Shown: positions 23,400 to 35,647, counted from the first letter of the stretch. The stretch: 64,000 nucleotides of DNA from Buxus sempervirens (GCA_947561395.2 OX387185.1:17758366-17822365), one strand, 5' to 3'. Notes: generated from the sequence alone by a model not told the origin. Translations and numbers: made by a program.

Positions 23400-25806
23400 T
23401 GTGTGCACCTAAAAAATCTAGATCGCACACGGGGCGCACGTTGGGTTTGTGCGTGCATCGGGACATTCGGAGTCGCCACTGCTTGAGAGGTGTAGGCAGA
23501 CACGGTGTTTGCCCTATTCGGGTCTAGGCCTGGTCTGCGGCTTTTCAGAGTTCTAGCTAAGTCCTCAGTTATGTCCGAGGAAGTCCAAAGACACCCTGGC
23601 CCGCCCCGTTGGTTTGACGGGTCCCTCGGGTCTCCCTGGTTTTTGAGTCAATTCCACCCTTCCTAGACCAGCATGCTGTTTATTGGGTCTTGCGGGGCCC
23701 TCTGTAGGTGTGGGTCCCTTTTACTTTGATTTTATCTTTTTATTTAGTGAAGTGAAATGGGTCGGACCCGGGTCCCGTTGGAAGACCCGTGGGTTGCCAT
23801 GGTTGGGCCTTGGGCCCAGTTGGGTTATTGGGTAACTCATTTGGTTATTAAATTAGACTATTTATACATGCAATGGGCTTAGTGGGCTTGGAATTGGCCC
23901 ATTAGTCAAGGGTCAAGGGGCCTGGGCCTGTTTATTGAAAACAGGCCTGGTATAGGCTAGTCAAAATGTGGGCCACTCAAGTGGGCCCAAGGTGCCTTGG
24001 TGGGCCCATCTAGGCCCAAAGTCCTTAAATGGGCTAAGAATAGCCCAAAGTGTATATGAGATCGGTTCAAGTCGATTCAGGCTAGATCAAGTCCAACCGA
24101 GCCGAAAATTAGGTTTTTTATGTTACTTTTACATCTGCCCGTATTTTCTATACGGGCCACCCTTGCCCGTGAACGAAATCCGGTTTGGCTCGCCCGTGAA
24201 GCAAACACGGTCCTGCCCGGACCGCTTTGAGTTTACGGGCACAACCAAATTTGCATTTCTGGTGCCGATTCAGCTTGGGATTACTCCGGTGACCTTCTCA
24301 GGTGTTCCGGCAGCTTCAACTGGGATTCCAGATTCTTCAAATGCTATATTTCCTTCATTTGGCCTAAAAGGCCATTCTCTTCTTCTTCCTTTTGATTTTC
24401 TTGAAGCAACAAGACCTCCTCTTGATTTTTTGTAGCCAAATTCCAGAATGGGAAAAGGGGAGTTTACAGGGAATTATGGAACCTCAAAGGAGTCAAATTC
24501 TGCCTTTCCAAAGAACCAAAAAAAAGATTACTAAATTAGTTAATTAAGGTGTCCTTAAGGCATTTTCTTTCCCCCTTTTTTTTATGATGACCATCTCCCT
24601 GAAATTAGCCTTTCATGACTTTCAAAAACAGCAATTGGATTAGTGGTAACAAGAACAAAATAGAGAAAAGAAACCGGAAGAGATATTGAAATTGATAATG
24701 TTATGTTATAAAGCTTAACATACTTACAATATGATTATTTGCTGGTTATGGTTCCTCCGAGTAAATTGGGCAGCGCTTCCGCGTCCTCCGTGAATTCTTA
24801 GAAGGGTTTTTGGCAGAGGTTTGATAGGTTCTTGATGCTTAAAGGATGAAAAAAGAAGAGTTTAGATGAAATTTGGGCAGTATAAGGGTACTTTGGTCAT
24901 TAGGGATTTTGGGTATTGGGAGAGACAGAGTTTGGACAGATCTTGGACATGGAAATGCTGGGGGAGGAGGAGGAGAGGGCCAAAGGAGAAGGCTTGTTGA
25001 AATGAGGGGGGGGCCTCTCTATTTATAGGCAAAAAGGGGCGTGCCCGTATTTGAAGTACGGGCGTGCCTTGCCCGTACTTCAAGTACGGGCGTGCCCTGC
25101 CTGTAATTCAAATACGGGCGAAAAACGCACATTTCCAAATCTCGCAAAATCGGCAGTACGGGACGCGTGTCCCACCGTACAGTGACGCGTGTCTTCTTCC
25201 AGAAGCTTGCCCGTATTTGAAATACGGGCATGCCCTGCCCGTATTTTAAATACGGGCCAGCACGTTTTAAAAATGTTTGGATTTCAAACCTTTATTCAAT
25301 TCGGTTTTTTGCAAGATTTTCATTTGATTTTTCCGATTATTTTATTAAAAAGCGAGATTCTCTTTATTAAAATATTAATAAACACATTTATTTTATTTAT
25401 TTTATTGGTTTATTCCATTTTTTGCTTCCTTTTTGCCACATGGGCAGTTTTTCTGAAACTTCAACTGCTCATAACTTCTTCGTCCGGTGTCCGATTTCAG
25501 CAAACTTAGTGTCGTTGGAACCGGCTCAGAACCACCTATCCATTGGGATCAAGTTTGGCAGCTGAATTGGGGTCGAGCAAAAAGTCAACTTTTTGCTCCC
25601 CAAAAGTTTGACCAGCTCATATCTTTCTCATCTGGACTTCGATCCAGCAAATTCAGTTGCATTGGAGCCGTGTCGAAATACTCTTTTCAATGAGATGAAG
25701 TTTGATCGCCAAATTTACTTGAATCAAAAAGTCAATTTTTTGACCCCCTCAGGGTTTGACTTTTCATTTTTCTTTATTTCGGGGGTGCAAAAATCAGGTG
25801 CTAACA
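23400..25806 (-). repeat. 5' LTR of element A
   Basis: A complete 2,407-bp LTR bounded by TGTGTGCACC and GGTGCTAACA. In sense (minus) order it has the terminal part of U3, an array of GCCCGTA/TACGGGC palindromes (25044-25257), a TATA box (25017-25026, TATTTATAG on the plus strand), and a possible donor TT|GTAAGT near 24725. It also has a second group of CCCGTA motifs near 24138-24240. The block CGGAGTCGCCA at 23468-23478 repeats the first 11 bases of the primer-binding site. Confidence 0.93.
25044..25257 (-). promoter_or_regulatory. GCCCGTA/TACGGGC inverted-repeat array upstream of the TATA box
   Basis: Imperfect or perfect palindromes of the form GCCCGTA-N7-TACGGGC lie at 25044-25062, 25072-25090, near 25098-25120, 25156-25180 (variant), 25209-25229 and 25237-25257. 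They begin about 20 bp upstream (minus strand) of the TATA box. The copy at 25237-25257 is the cleanest. The same motif recurs upstream of the plus-strand gene at 56814 and in the solo LTR at 26320. Confidence 0.8.
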
Positions 25807-26314
25807 CACTTCATCCTTGACTTTTAAAGTCCATTCAGGCTTTAACCTTCTCAATTTCTGCTTAATAGGCTTTACTCCTGGCAGGATTGGTAGCCTGTGT
25901 GCAACTATGTCTGTATCCAACCCTGGCATATCTTGATAAGACCATGCGAACATGTCCTTGTAATCGGACAAGAATTAGGACATTTCCTTTTGCTGCATAT
26001 CAGACAAGCATGCACCAATCTTTACAATTTTTTGGGTCCTCTTCGGTCCCAAGGTTTATGGGAATTGTTTCTTCAATATTAGGTTGAATACCCTTTTCAT
26101 GGCGTTCCAATTGATATGATATTTCTCTTGGAAGGTCATTTTCTTTGGCCTCGGTCTCCTCTTCGATCCCCATTAGGTCAAAGTCGAGCTCAAGGTCGAA
26201 GTCGTATTCAACTTGCTCTAATTCAGTTTGCATATATGGTTCATAAGCAGATTGGACCATTTTGAAAGATTTAGATTTTCTAGAAAAAGTTGAAAAATCT
26301 TTTTGGGTTTTTTG
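25807..26314 (-). pseudogene. Element B protease-RT linker
   Basis: The minus strand encodes YDFDLELDFDLMG, YQLERHEKGIQPNIEETIPINLGTEEDP and then the pre-RT block. These match element E at 62415-62900. A frameshift lies near 26030, where a T run is one base longer than in E, and a stop near 25970 breaks the frame again. The gene is cut at 25807 by the insertion of element A. Confidence 0.88.
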
Positions 26315-26319
26315 AGAAC

Positions 26320-28150
26320 TGTAGACACCCCAAATTGCACTAAAAATGAGAAAATAATTGAAAATATTAATTGGGATTTGAAACAGGTCAAAAAAGTGTA
26401 AAATCTGGCCAAATTGGTCATGACCGTATTTTGTTTACGGTATGGTCATACCTGCAGTTGATATACGGTCACGGCGTGCCCGTATTAATAATACGGGCAG
26501 GGCGCGACCGTAATATATATACGGTCACGGGGGTCTTTGTGCGAATTTTACCTTTTTAATTTTTGAGCCTTATCTGCACCCAAATATCTCTTTTGGATAA
26601 ACGAATTATCTTATTTATCTGTTCGAATTATCTCATTTATCCTTGTGGATAAAGGATTGGCATGATATTGTGTTTAACTCAAACTGAAACTCTATCTTGC
26701 CAAACCTTGGACCAATTATACCCCTGGGTGTGTCTATAAATAGAGGCTCTCTCCTCTAGCTAAGGGCCACGAAATTTTGAGTCCAAGGAATTCTAAGAAG
26801 CTCCCAAGAGAAGAAAAGGAATCCCTGCTGCTCTGCCTGCTCAATCCAGGTAAGTCCCCTATTCCTTTTTATTTTTCTGTCTTCAATTCTAGAAGTAATA
26901 GGATCATCTCTATTGCAGTAGAATAAGGCCATATCTGTTTTTGTATCCCTAAACTTGTCTCCAAGTACCTCAAGGGTCTCTCTAGCCGTAAAACGTGAAG
27001 AGAGAACTAGGGGAAAGGGGAACAGGTGGATCCCTAGAATAGAACCCCATATCTGTTTTTTTCTTTTTCTTTTAGAATAAAGCCTCTGATTGTGTTTGTG
27101 TAACCAAACCTATCTCCAAGTACCTCAAGAGTCTCTCTAGCCGTAAAACGTGAAGAGAGAACTAGGGGAAAGTGGAACAGGTGGATCCGTAGGGTAGACC
27201 CCCATGTGCTCTAATTTGTGAGATGTGGCTGTTTTAAATATCCTGATCATGTTTTAATGCTTTTTATGATATATCTGAATGAATTACATGAATCTATGAT
27301 GTTTATAGCATGAGATCCCCACTTTTTGATAAAATTTGGATTTTTCACATATTTGCACCTACAGCACTGTTTTCGTGATTTTTGCGATTTTAGGCTAGGA
27401 TCTTGGATTTATCATGATCAATATGATAGATCTGAATCCAGAAGCCTGAAAATAACTTCTAGGGTTTCATGATGTTGTTTTTAAATCGTTTCTCCTTTTT
27501 GAGAGAAGACCCTACGGTCTAAATTCTCCCCCTTTGGTGTTTTTCATCAATGTGGGTATTTTTGGTTTTGATTTTCAGATTTAATGTGAAATTTGGGCTT
27601 TATCTATGTCCTGGACTGTTCAAGTTCAATTTTGAAATATTTTATAAAAATCATATTTTTCTAGATTTCTAGAATTTTGACTTGAAACTAGATTTTTGGA
27701 TTTTTCACTTTAAATTGATTTTATTGGATTTTATCTCAATTTTATGTTGATCATGAAACCCTAGGAATGGTATGATCATGTTTGATAGTTCTGGATCAAT
27801 CAGACTATCCATATGAAAAAACCATATATTTTTGCCTTTTTTGTGATTTTTGTGATTTTTATAGCAAGCTTTTTCCTTAATTTTAACATGAACAAATACC
27901 TGGCAACCACCTTGTGTGGATGAATAGGGGTGTCTAACACCTTCCCTTGTTCATAACTTAATCCCCTTACCCATCTCTGGTTGTTTTTCTTAGGAGGGAT
28001 ATTTTGCCCTAAAAATTGCCTTTTGTGCTTATTTAATATTTTGGTGTCCATTCACACCTAGATTGAATGGTGGCGACTCTTTGTTTAATATAATCCCGTG
28101 TGATGATTTAGGAAATCATTTAGATTTGATTTTTTTTCCCATGTCTCACA
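26320..28150 (+). mobile_element. Solo LTR (Ogre, B/E type, plus orientation) in element B
   Basis: An 1,831-bp unit, TGTAGACACC to ATGTCTCACA, with a perfect duplication AGAAC (26315-26319, 28151-28155). In order it has the GACCGTA/GCCCGTA palindrome array (26423-26532), a TATA box CTATAAATAG (26734-26743), a CAG|GTAAGT donor (26847-26851), two copies of a block with CTCTCTAGCC...GTGAAGAGAG (about 26975 and 27131), the U5 block near 27905-27975, and TGGCGACTCT at 28071-28080. It is the shortest and cleanest reference copy of this LTR type here. Confidence 0.94.
26423..26532 (+). promoter_or_regulatory. GACCGTA/TACGGTC and GCCCGTA/TACGGGC array
   Basis: Successive inverted repeats combine GACCGTA with TACGGT, and GCCCGTA with TACGGGC (26477-26497). 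The last pair spans an ATATAT centre. They lie 200-310 bp upstream of the LTR TATA box on the plus strand. The motif is intermediate between the A-LTR and D-leader arrays. Confidence 0.72.
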
Positions 28151-29474
28151 AGAACCTTCTAAAGAAGCTTTTCCTGAAGATGAAGGTTCATTAAAACCTT
28201 CAGGAAAAGGGCAATCCACTAATGGAGTTATTTTTTGGAGGCCGCAGCTGATTGCCAGCCATATGCGGCCTCAAATGTCAAAGGGATTTCTTCCCAATTT
28301 TTTTAAAACAAAGCCTTCTGGAGCAGGTGATATAGTGCAAGCCTACTCCTCCTCAAGCTCTGGGTCCGATACCATCATTACCGGATTGGAAAAACTGCCC
28401 TTTTCTGCTTCGGGGCTGATTTCAGATGTGACTCTATCTAGGATCTTTATTGATGCCCAATCAATAAAAGGCAACTCATTTTCTGCTTTTTCTTTTTCTT
28501 CATCCCCTGCCATTGCAAAGAATGCCCCAGCCTCTTCTGTGAAGTCCTGTTGCTTTCGTGGCAGTGGCTCAGGTTCACCCGTGGCTTTAGGTGCAGAAGC
28601 TGGTAAAAGTGGGATGAAAGGTTGAAGGGTTGAGGTAAAAGGCTTCTTGAAGGGATTATCATTAATGTACGGAGGTTTAAATTGGTCCGCAGGAGGAGAG
28701 GATTGAATGGTATGATAGGGTTTTGGAAAAGTTTCCCTTAGATGAGGGAATTTTTCTTGATTCTTTTCCTTTTCATTGCCATCCTCTTTCTGCTTTCCCC
28801 TTTTCCACTTCCTCTGCTTCATTCCTAGTCCTGCTCATGGGACCAGTTTCTGTGCCTTTACAGTCTCCACTCTTCCTTGCAGATTGATCCCTAACCCCTT
28901 TCCTGGATGGAAGTCCCAATCTTTTAGAACCTTCTCCACCATTTTCTCGGCGCATGTCAACTTCTCTTTCTTTTTTAAACACCCCCCAGGTATGAAGTTG
29001 ACTGTTTCAAACTGAAAAGAATGAAACACAATTTTGTCGGCTATTAATTCTACATTAATAAACGGCACATTAGGTGGCACGACTGGAGGGACTAAATTCT
29101 CGGCTAGGACTGTTATCACCCTTTGACCCCTTATATATTTTTTACTCTTTGGTAAAGGGTGGATGGTATTGCCCTAGCTAAGTGAATCCACGGCCTTCCT
29201 AGGAGTAGATTGAAGGCAGCAGGAATATCTATTACTTCGAATGTGATATTAAGGATATTCGGTCCGATGGTAATCGGCAATTCAATCTCTCCTAGGGAGT
29301 GTGTTTTGGAGCTATCGAAAGCTCTCAATATCCTTCCATTTTGTTTGATTATAGATTGATCCAGACCAAGTTTAACAAATGTGACCAAGGGGCAGACATT
29401 TAAAGCCAACCCATTGTCTATTAATACTCTTGCTATCATGCTACCCTCATAGAGAACTGTGATGTGCAAAGGGT
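28151..29474 (-). pseudogene. Element B protease, G-patch-like segment and linker
   Basis: The protease (about 29131-29469) shows ARVLIDNGLALNVCPL and [22 protein letters not shown]. The usual Ser after DNG is Leu, so activity is doubtful. Next in sense comes FHPGKGLGINLQGRVETV (about 28890), a G-patch-like motif, and then a Lys/Glu-rich and Pro-rich linker with LPFIDWASI. The pieces lie in more than one frame, so frameshifts are present. Element E at 62940-64000 carries the same order. Confidence 0.88.
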
Positions 29475-31756
29475 CTACATGATAACATCCGTCGGGCTTA
29501 TCTCACTTTCAGAAAAGCTTATTACATTATGAGACAAGATCTGGCCGATCATCGTTCCAAGCTGGTCTGGATCAATCGTTTTTGGCACATGCGCACTCTG
29601 AAGTACCTTCATTAATGAATCCTTATGCTTTTCTGAATTAAGCAACAATCCCAGTATTGATATCTGGGCAAGGACTTTAATTAATTGGTCGACAATATTG
29701 AATTTACTCTTCAATATTATTAAGAGGTCCGCTGCCTCATCAGTGATGACTTGGGGGGTGTCTTCCCCTATCTTGGCTTTCCCTTTTTTGATTCCTCTTT
29801 GCTTCTTTCCTTTCCTTTTCTAATTCTTGCTCCTTTCCTTCAACACATCTTCTTGATCTCGTCATGAGGTTTACCTCTTCTTAGCTCTACTTCCTGGTCA
29901 CTGGAATAGTGGTTGTGAAACCCTCGCTGTAGTTCCAAGGTAAAGCGGTTTCTGAGTAAGAGGGTTTGGGAACATGGATCACCAAAGGCTAAAGATGAGA
30001 TCTTGGTGTTGGAGTTGATGTAGGAGTAGGGTTGGAAGGAGGCACCTCGATGACCAGAGGCGAGAGTTGCCTTGATTCCCTTGGTTGAGAGGATTTTAAG
30101 GTCTATGGAGAAAAAGAGGTGATTGATGCTATGGTGGGGTCATAATTAATGACCAATGGTGGTTTAGATGATGGAGTGGGTGGAGAAACAATAGCTTGGT
30201 TGCAGTTGATGATCAGAGGGGGTTTAGAAACATTTAGTTGGGCCATGAGAGAAGCGGCTCGGTTCAAAGAGGCATTAATGTCCTTAGCAGTCTTTCCATT
30301 TCCTTTATTTCCTGAAATGAAATTAATCTGTTCCTCTACTTCTTCTTGGTCAAAATAGACCTTAACGGACGTCCTTATAGGTGCAATCAGCTGTGAGGGA
30401 TTAAATGTCCTAGGTCCTGAAGAGACGGCCCCCACAAGATTGGATGGGCCTGCCCCATTATGCTGGGGCAGAGGATTCTGACCAATGTTAGTCCTGGCGG
30501 GAGAGGGAGCAGCCGTGTTAAACATTAGGGTCTTCTGATCGATCAAATCTTGAATGGCGTGCTTTAATGGCCAGCACCTGTCTGTAGGGTGTCCTGGCGC
30601 ACCCATATGGTATTCACAGGAAAAGACCTTGTTCCTCCTAGACGCCATCCAAGCGTCCCTATCCTCTTTGGAGAATACCCTTTTCTGGTTTGGCATTGCT
30701 GCTTGAGGAACATTAATGTTGAGAGGGTTTTGATTGGTTGCTTGTGGTTGTACTGGCATGGATAGGGGTGTAGAAATGTTGATTTGGAGAGGTTTCTTGG
30801 ATGGGGTTGTACCATATTTACTTCCCCTTCTTTCTTCCCTCCATTCCTTCTTGCTCCATTTCTCTGTTTTTGAGCAGAAGAATTAGAGGTGGGCTCTTGT
30901 TGACGAACCGCGGCAGAGTAATCGTAGATTCTCTCAAATCTTATTCCATCTTCGATCCGATCTGCGACTTGCACTAAGGCAACGAAGCTGGTGGTAGTCT
31001 GACCCACCAGATGGTTGTAGAATGGCTGCCCTAGTGTACCAATGAAGGTGGTGACCATCTCGAGCTCCATCATGGGCGGCCTGACTTAGGAGGCGGCCTC
31101 TCTCCACCTTTTGGCGTACTGCCTCGCTGTCTCTTCTCTCCCTTGCTCATCTTCATCATATCGTACCTATCTGGCACGATGTCAGAATTGAATCGATACT
31201 GAGCTAGGAAAGCATCAGCCAGATCTTTCGACCTCCTGATTCTGCCATGATCCACAGTTGCGAACCACCTCAAGGCTGCCCTGGTCAGACTTCTTTGAAA
31301 AAGTTGGATCAAAATGCCGTCATCCCGGCCAAATTGGCATAATGCCCCATAGTTGAGCTTTAGATGGCTCATTGGGCATCCTGTGCCGTCGTATTTCTCG
31401 CAGTCCGGACACTTAAACTTGGCCGGTAGGCATACGTTAGGGTACATACATAGATCATTGAAATTGGTACCTCCAAATGTGTTGACCCCTTTTACTTCTT
31501 TCAGCTCTTCTTGGATTGATTCCAACCTATCCAAGAACTTCTTCTCCATCTCTACCCTCAGTCTTTCCTTCTCCTTCTCCTTCTCCCTTTCATATTCAGA
31601 TTCTTCCTCCTGGATCAAGATAGGTTCAGGGGTTGGTTGATGGAATTTAGGTTGAGGTGGGATAGGTTGGACTGGTGGTGGAAGGTTAGCTTGGGGTTGA
31701 GCTAGTGGTGCATTATGGGATGATGAAGCCTGGTGAACTTGAGCCTGCGCCTGTTG
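29475..31756 (-). pseudogene. Element B gag, core and C-terminus
   Basis: Sense order from 31756: an acidic coiled region (EEESEYEREKEKEKERL), the gag core LPAKFKCPDCEKYDGTGCPMSHL and IQLFQRSLTRAALRWF, a frameshift near 31140, then LGQPFYNHLVGQTTTSF and VADRIEDGI. The zinc knuckle CEYHMGAPGHPTDRC is near 30610. The C-terminal block QISILGLLLNSEKHKDSLMKVL precedes the protease. At least two frame changes break the gene. The N-terminus lies beyond the solo LTR at 34117-34320. Confidence 0.9.
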
Positions 31757-34116
31757 TGTAAGGCCCCAAACCCGGGTCAGTGCAAACCGGCACCCAACCC
31801 GAACCCGGTTCGCTACTGTAACAACCCGAATTTAGTTTAACAACCAAATCCGAGGTGTTACTGGCCCTTATCAATTACAACATCAATAACATACCAGACC
31901 AAAGAAATCAAAATCCAATCCATATATTAAACTATCAGAGTTGCGGAAACAAGTATGTGCGGAAGTGTAAATCAAAATCCTCAACTAAGCATAAAGCTTG
32001 ACCATCAGTCAGTAATATCAAAGTCTGGTAAAATGAACTGGTTACTATCTCTCTCTCTTATCTCTCTCATACATCAATCCAAATAAATGATAATAAACCA
32101 ATCTAAAATGCTAAATCTATAACATCAATCCACCTCAGACAAGATCTGGATAATAATAATCCTCCGGCGAATACTCGGGTATCTCTCCCTGGAAGTCTAA
32201 GAGATCCCCCTCTCGCGTATCAGCTGAAAAAATGGAATAGAAGTAGGGTGAGATACGAATATCTCAGTAGGTAACACATGCATGACTAAACAGTTAATAT
32301 AAGCAAAGTAACATTTCATGCACGATTAAGCAACATCGATAAATCAGGCTCGCATAATCATTTATACCATTCATGAACACAAAACAGTTTGATAAACAGT
32401 TCTAGAAATGATTTTCAGCAAGTTTTAATATAAGAACTCAATATCCAAATCAGTAGCATAATCCATACATTGCCAGGATGTACTAAGCAGTCACATCCAA
32501 CCAATATCCCAATCACATGCATCCCGCACGTGCACAATAATAATAATAATCATATCACGTGTGGTGTTTTCAGTGTCATTGTAGGACTCACAAAGATAGA
32601 TAAACCTTTTGAGATGATTCTCAACCAATCGCTATACCACCGTGCGACTTAGGAGCGATGCTACTAATGATACTCAAGCCCCATGCAGCGCAGCTTAGAC
32701 AAGAGCCGTAGTCACCGACTTATTGCACACGTACCCATCAGAGTTGGCATGTACCACCAGCATGCAGCACCAGAATCAATACATAGAGATGGTCGCTTAT
32801 CCACATGTACAGGGAATCACCAGCGGCTCACCGGGGTGTCCCTCCAGACATAGGACCTTCCCAGACAAACTAACTTGCAAAGGAAGCGCGTCGCATATAG
32901 GAGTAACTCAACCCAAATGACATATCCCTCAGCTATCTAGCTACGACTATGGATCCATAACCAGCTATGCCCACTAGACTCCAAAATTCCCTAAAGTATC
33001 ATAATTCTATAAGGGTTGGTGCCTAGCGGCATATAATGGTTATATCTGTACATTTACTTCATTATTCAGTCATTCGAATTCTGAATTCTCTTTATAATGT
33101 CTTCTGATTTATAATGCCATTTAGAAGTGTTTAGATAATCAAATGGTAGTTAGGCTTTTCCAAAATCACATTTCTCATTTACCTTCAAACTTGGCAACTA
33201 ATGTCCTAAATATCTCCCTAATTTGTTTTTCTGTAAAACAGGGAATTAGATAGTTTATTTTGGTCTTAGAAGACCTTAGTTAATCATTAAAATTGTCTAA
33301 AAATAGTTTAGAGTTGAATTAGGTTCGAAATTATGAAAAATTGGAATTTCTGCTTAGAGCGCTTGGGATCGCTCCGGGCGGTCTCCAGTCGGCGGTAGTG
33401 CAAATTCGAGTGCCCACGGTCCGTCGTCCCGCGGTCCACGGAGTCCTAAATTTTATAACCAGCGCCTAAGATCGCCGATGAGCGCCGAGTACAGTCGAGG
33501 TCGGCGATCATACAAAATCGAGCAGAAACAGTTCTAAATCATGATTTTTCTCGTCTAAACTCATTCTAATGTATTTCTAACATGCTTAGCTAACTAAATA
33601 CAACATTACATATCATAGAAACATGCGTTTGCGATTAAACAGAGGTAAATCCAATTTTAAAACCAAAATGATGTCACCTATCTCTATACGCTGATTTCTC
33701 CTTCTCTATTCTGAACAATGGCGAACCTCTATCACTGAGAAACTCTCTGGACGATGAACGCACGCCCAGCCCTTCCTTCTTCTTCTCCTTCTTCTCTTCT
33801 CTTGGTCGTTCAAACAGGTTTCGTCGCTTGCGGCTTCAATACGAGCGAGAATACAAGTATAAAATTAGGTTATTTCTTTATACATATATATACCCCCTGA
33901 TCCTATGCATCTCCCATGCAACTCTTCTATACTCCTTGCCCAATTAGAATACATACCTCGATATCTCACGATCGGACGGTCAGATCTTCGTCTAATTCTG
34001 GATCTCCGCTAAGTTGATCACCCCCTACAATATTAAAATGTTTCTATCAATCATAACTCTCGGTAATATTATTTACTAATTTAATTTATTATTTAAGGAA
34101 AATTCGGGGTTTTACA
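31757..34116 (-). mobile_element. Solo LTR (TGTAA-type) inside the gag of element B
   Basis: A 2,360-bp unit starting TGTAAGGCCC and ending GGGTTTTACA, with a perfect duplication TGTTG (31752-31756, 34117-34121). It shares GAGATACGAATATCTCAG...ACACATGCATG with the units at 1304 and 48594 but is otherwise diverged. A TATA-like run (TATATATATG) near 33883-33893 suggests minus-strand sense. A GC-rich segment at 33355-33500 (GAGCGC, GGCGGT, CGGCGATC) sits where the relatives have GCGCTCAC arrays. Confidence 0.92.
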
Positions 34117-34320
34117 TGTTGCGCTTGCATCTGGGCTTGGGCTGCTTGGTTAGCCAACAGGTTTTCCAGTAGTTTTGTCATTCCTGCCACTTGCTCTTGC
34201 AACTGAGCAAAGGTTTCAGTAGAAACAGTTGACAGTTCTTCAATGGGATTCATGGTTGCAGATCTGAGTCTTTGAGAACGTCGGGGAGCAATGGTTGCAG
34301 TAGGAACCGAATACCTTAGG
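34117..34320 (-). pseudogene. Element B gag N-terminus
   Basis: The minus strand encodes RRSQRLRSATMNPIEELSTV, then TFAQLQEQVAGMTKLLENLLANQAAQAQMQAQ, a Gln-rich coiled coil. It continues across the solo LTR into QQAQAQVHQASSSH (31750 downward). Element D has the matching segment at 40718-40990. The start codon is uncertain; the only in-frame ATG seen is at 34253. Confidence 0.8.
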
Positions 34321-35647
34321 TAATAAAAAAGGAAAAAGAAAACAATTAGTATCCCATTGAATAATGTTTACACACCTATGAATGCATGCATGCAAGCTTG
34401 GTGAACATGAGTTTGGAATTTTCCTTGTGTTCCTATTTTTTGTTTTTCTGATTTATGGTTAAAATAACCTTATGAAAAGGAGGTGATTGATGCGAAAAAG
34501 ATCAATCGACAGAATTTGTTGGAATATTCTAGGGCCTCCAACACATCCCACAAAAAGGTGATGTGCCTATAGTAAAAGCCTATAGTCAAATCAAGACTTG
34601 GTATTATACAAGCTTCCAAGGGCTTATGCTTTGGTTGGTACGAAAAAGACCCACCAATGTTGGAATATTCTAGGGCTTCCAACATGTCCCCCAAAAAGGT
34701 GATATGCCTAAAATAAAAGTTTTCAAGCAAATCAAGACTTGGAATCAAGCAAGCTTCCAAGGGATTATGCTTTGTAATTAAGGCTTCCACAGCCTCTTGA
34801 AATTATGCAGGCTTTCAGGGTCCTATGAGTGTCTAAATTAAGGCTTTAGAAGGCCTATGAAAATTTTGAGAAAAATCTGGAATTTCAGGCTTCCAGGGTC
34901 TTATGAGTTGATTTTCTGAAATTCCAAGGCTTTCAGATGCCTAAAATATTTTTGATTTCCCCCTTTAGGTGTTTTGAATTAAAAAGAAATTCAATTTACT
35001 TTCAAGGAGATGATTTCAAAATTTTCTTTTATTCCATTTTTTTTTTTGTTTTGAATGATTATTTGCTTGGAATTCAAAGGTTTCCAAGTGACCTATGAAA
35101 CAAATTACTCTTTGGTAGAAATCTTAAGAGTTTGCATACTTTATTATGAAAGATTTCTCATTTGGAATTTGATCCATTTTAGAAATGGGTTGAGTTTCCT
35201 TTTTACTCTTGAATTGGATTGCATTTTAAGCTTAAAATATGTTTTGAAAGCTTATTGTTATTTCCAAATTCAATTCTTAAGGTTGAAGTATGATTGGGTT
35301 GGTTATTTGAACCAATTCTCTTTTAATCACTTACTTCAATTAAGATGGGTTAAGTGTTCGAATTAGGTGAAAAGAGCCCGATACGAGCTTAACCCTTGAA
35401 TTGAGGTGCTTGACCTGATTTTGGTTTGAACAAGCTTTTACTTTGTCATTTGCACCCTTGAGTTGAGTCAATTTGTTCTCTTTAGGTGCATTGCATAAAT
35501 TGATCTTAATCCTTTGATTTGGGTGAGCTTGAGTGGATTTTAAGTGCCATTTATCTTATCTGAACTCCTAACCCATTGTTCATATCACTTGAAGACAAAA
35601 GGACATCGGCCTGTTTATTAAGAATGGCTGGAGCAAAATTTCGGCTT

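Larger units (their letters stand above)
1..25806 (-). mobile_element. Element A: Ty3/gypsy Tat/Ogre-type LTR retrotransposon
   Basis: A nearly complete element read on the minus strand; only about the last 370 bp of its 3' LTR are outside the window. In sense order it has the 5' LTR (23400-25806), a primer-binding site, a sense accessory ORF (20638-22071), repeats, gag-pro-pol (16042-6126), a polypurine tract (4338-4350) and the 3' LTR (to 4337). The first base of the window aligns with base 23769 and the copies stay collinear, which proves the LTR pair. Removing three nested solo LTRs leaves about 13.7 kb of internal sequence, a normal size for Ogre. The 3' flank at 25807 is the pol of element B, so A is younger than B. 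The duplicated target cannot be checked because the left end is outside. Confidence 0.93.

Noticed and set aside
25044-25257. CRISPR-like repeats
   Set aside because: The repeats are short palindromes without unique spacers of constant size, in a plant LTR promoter.
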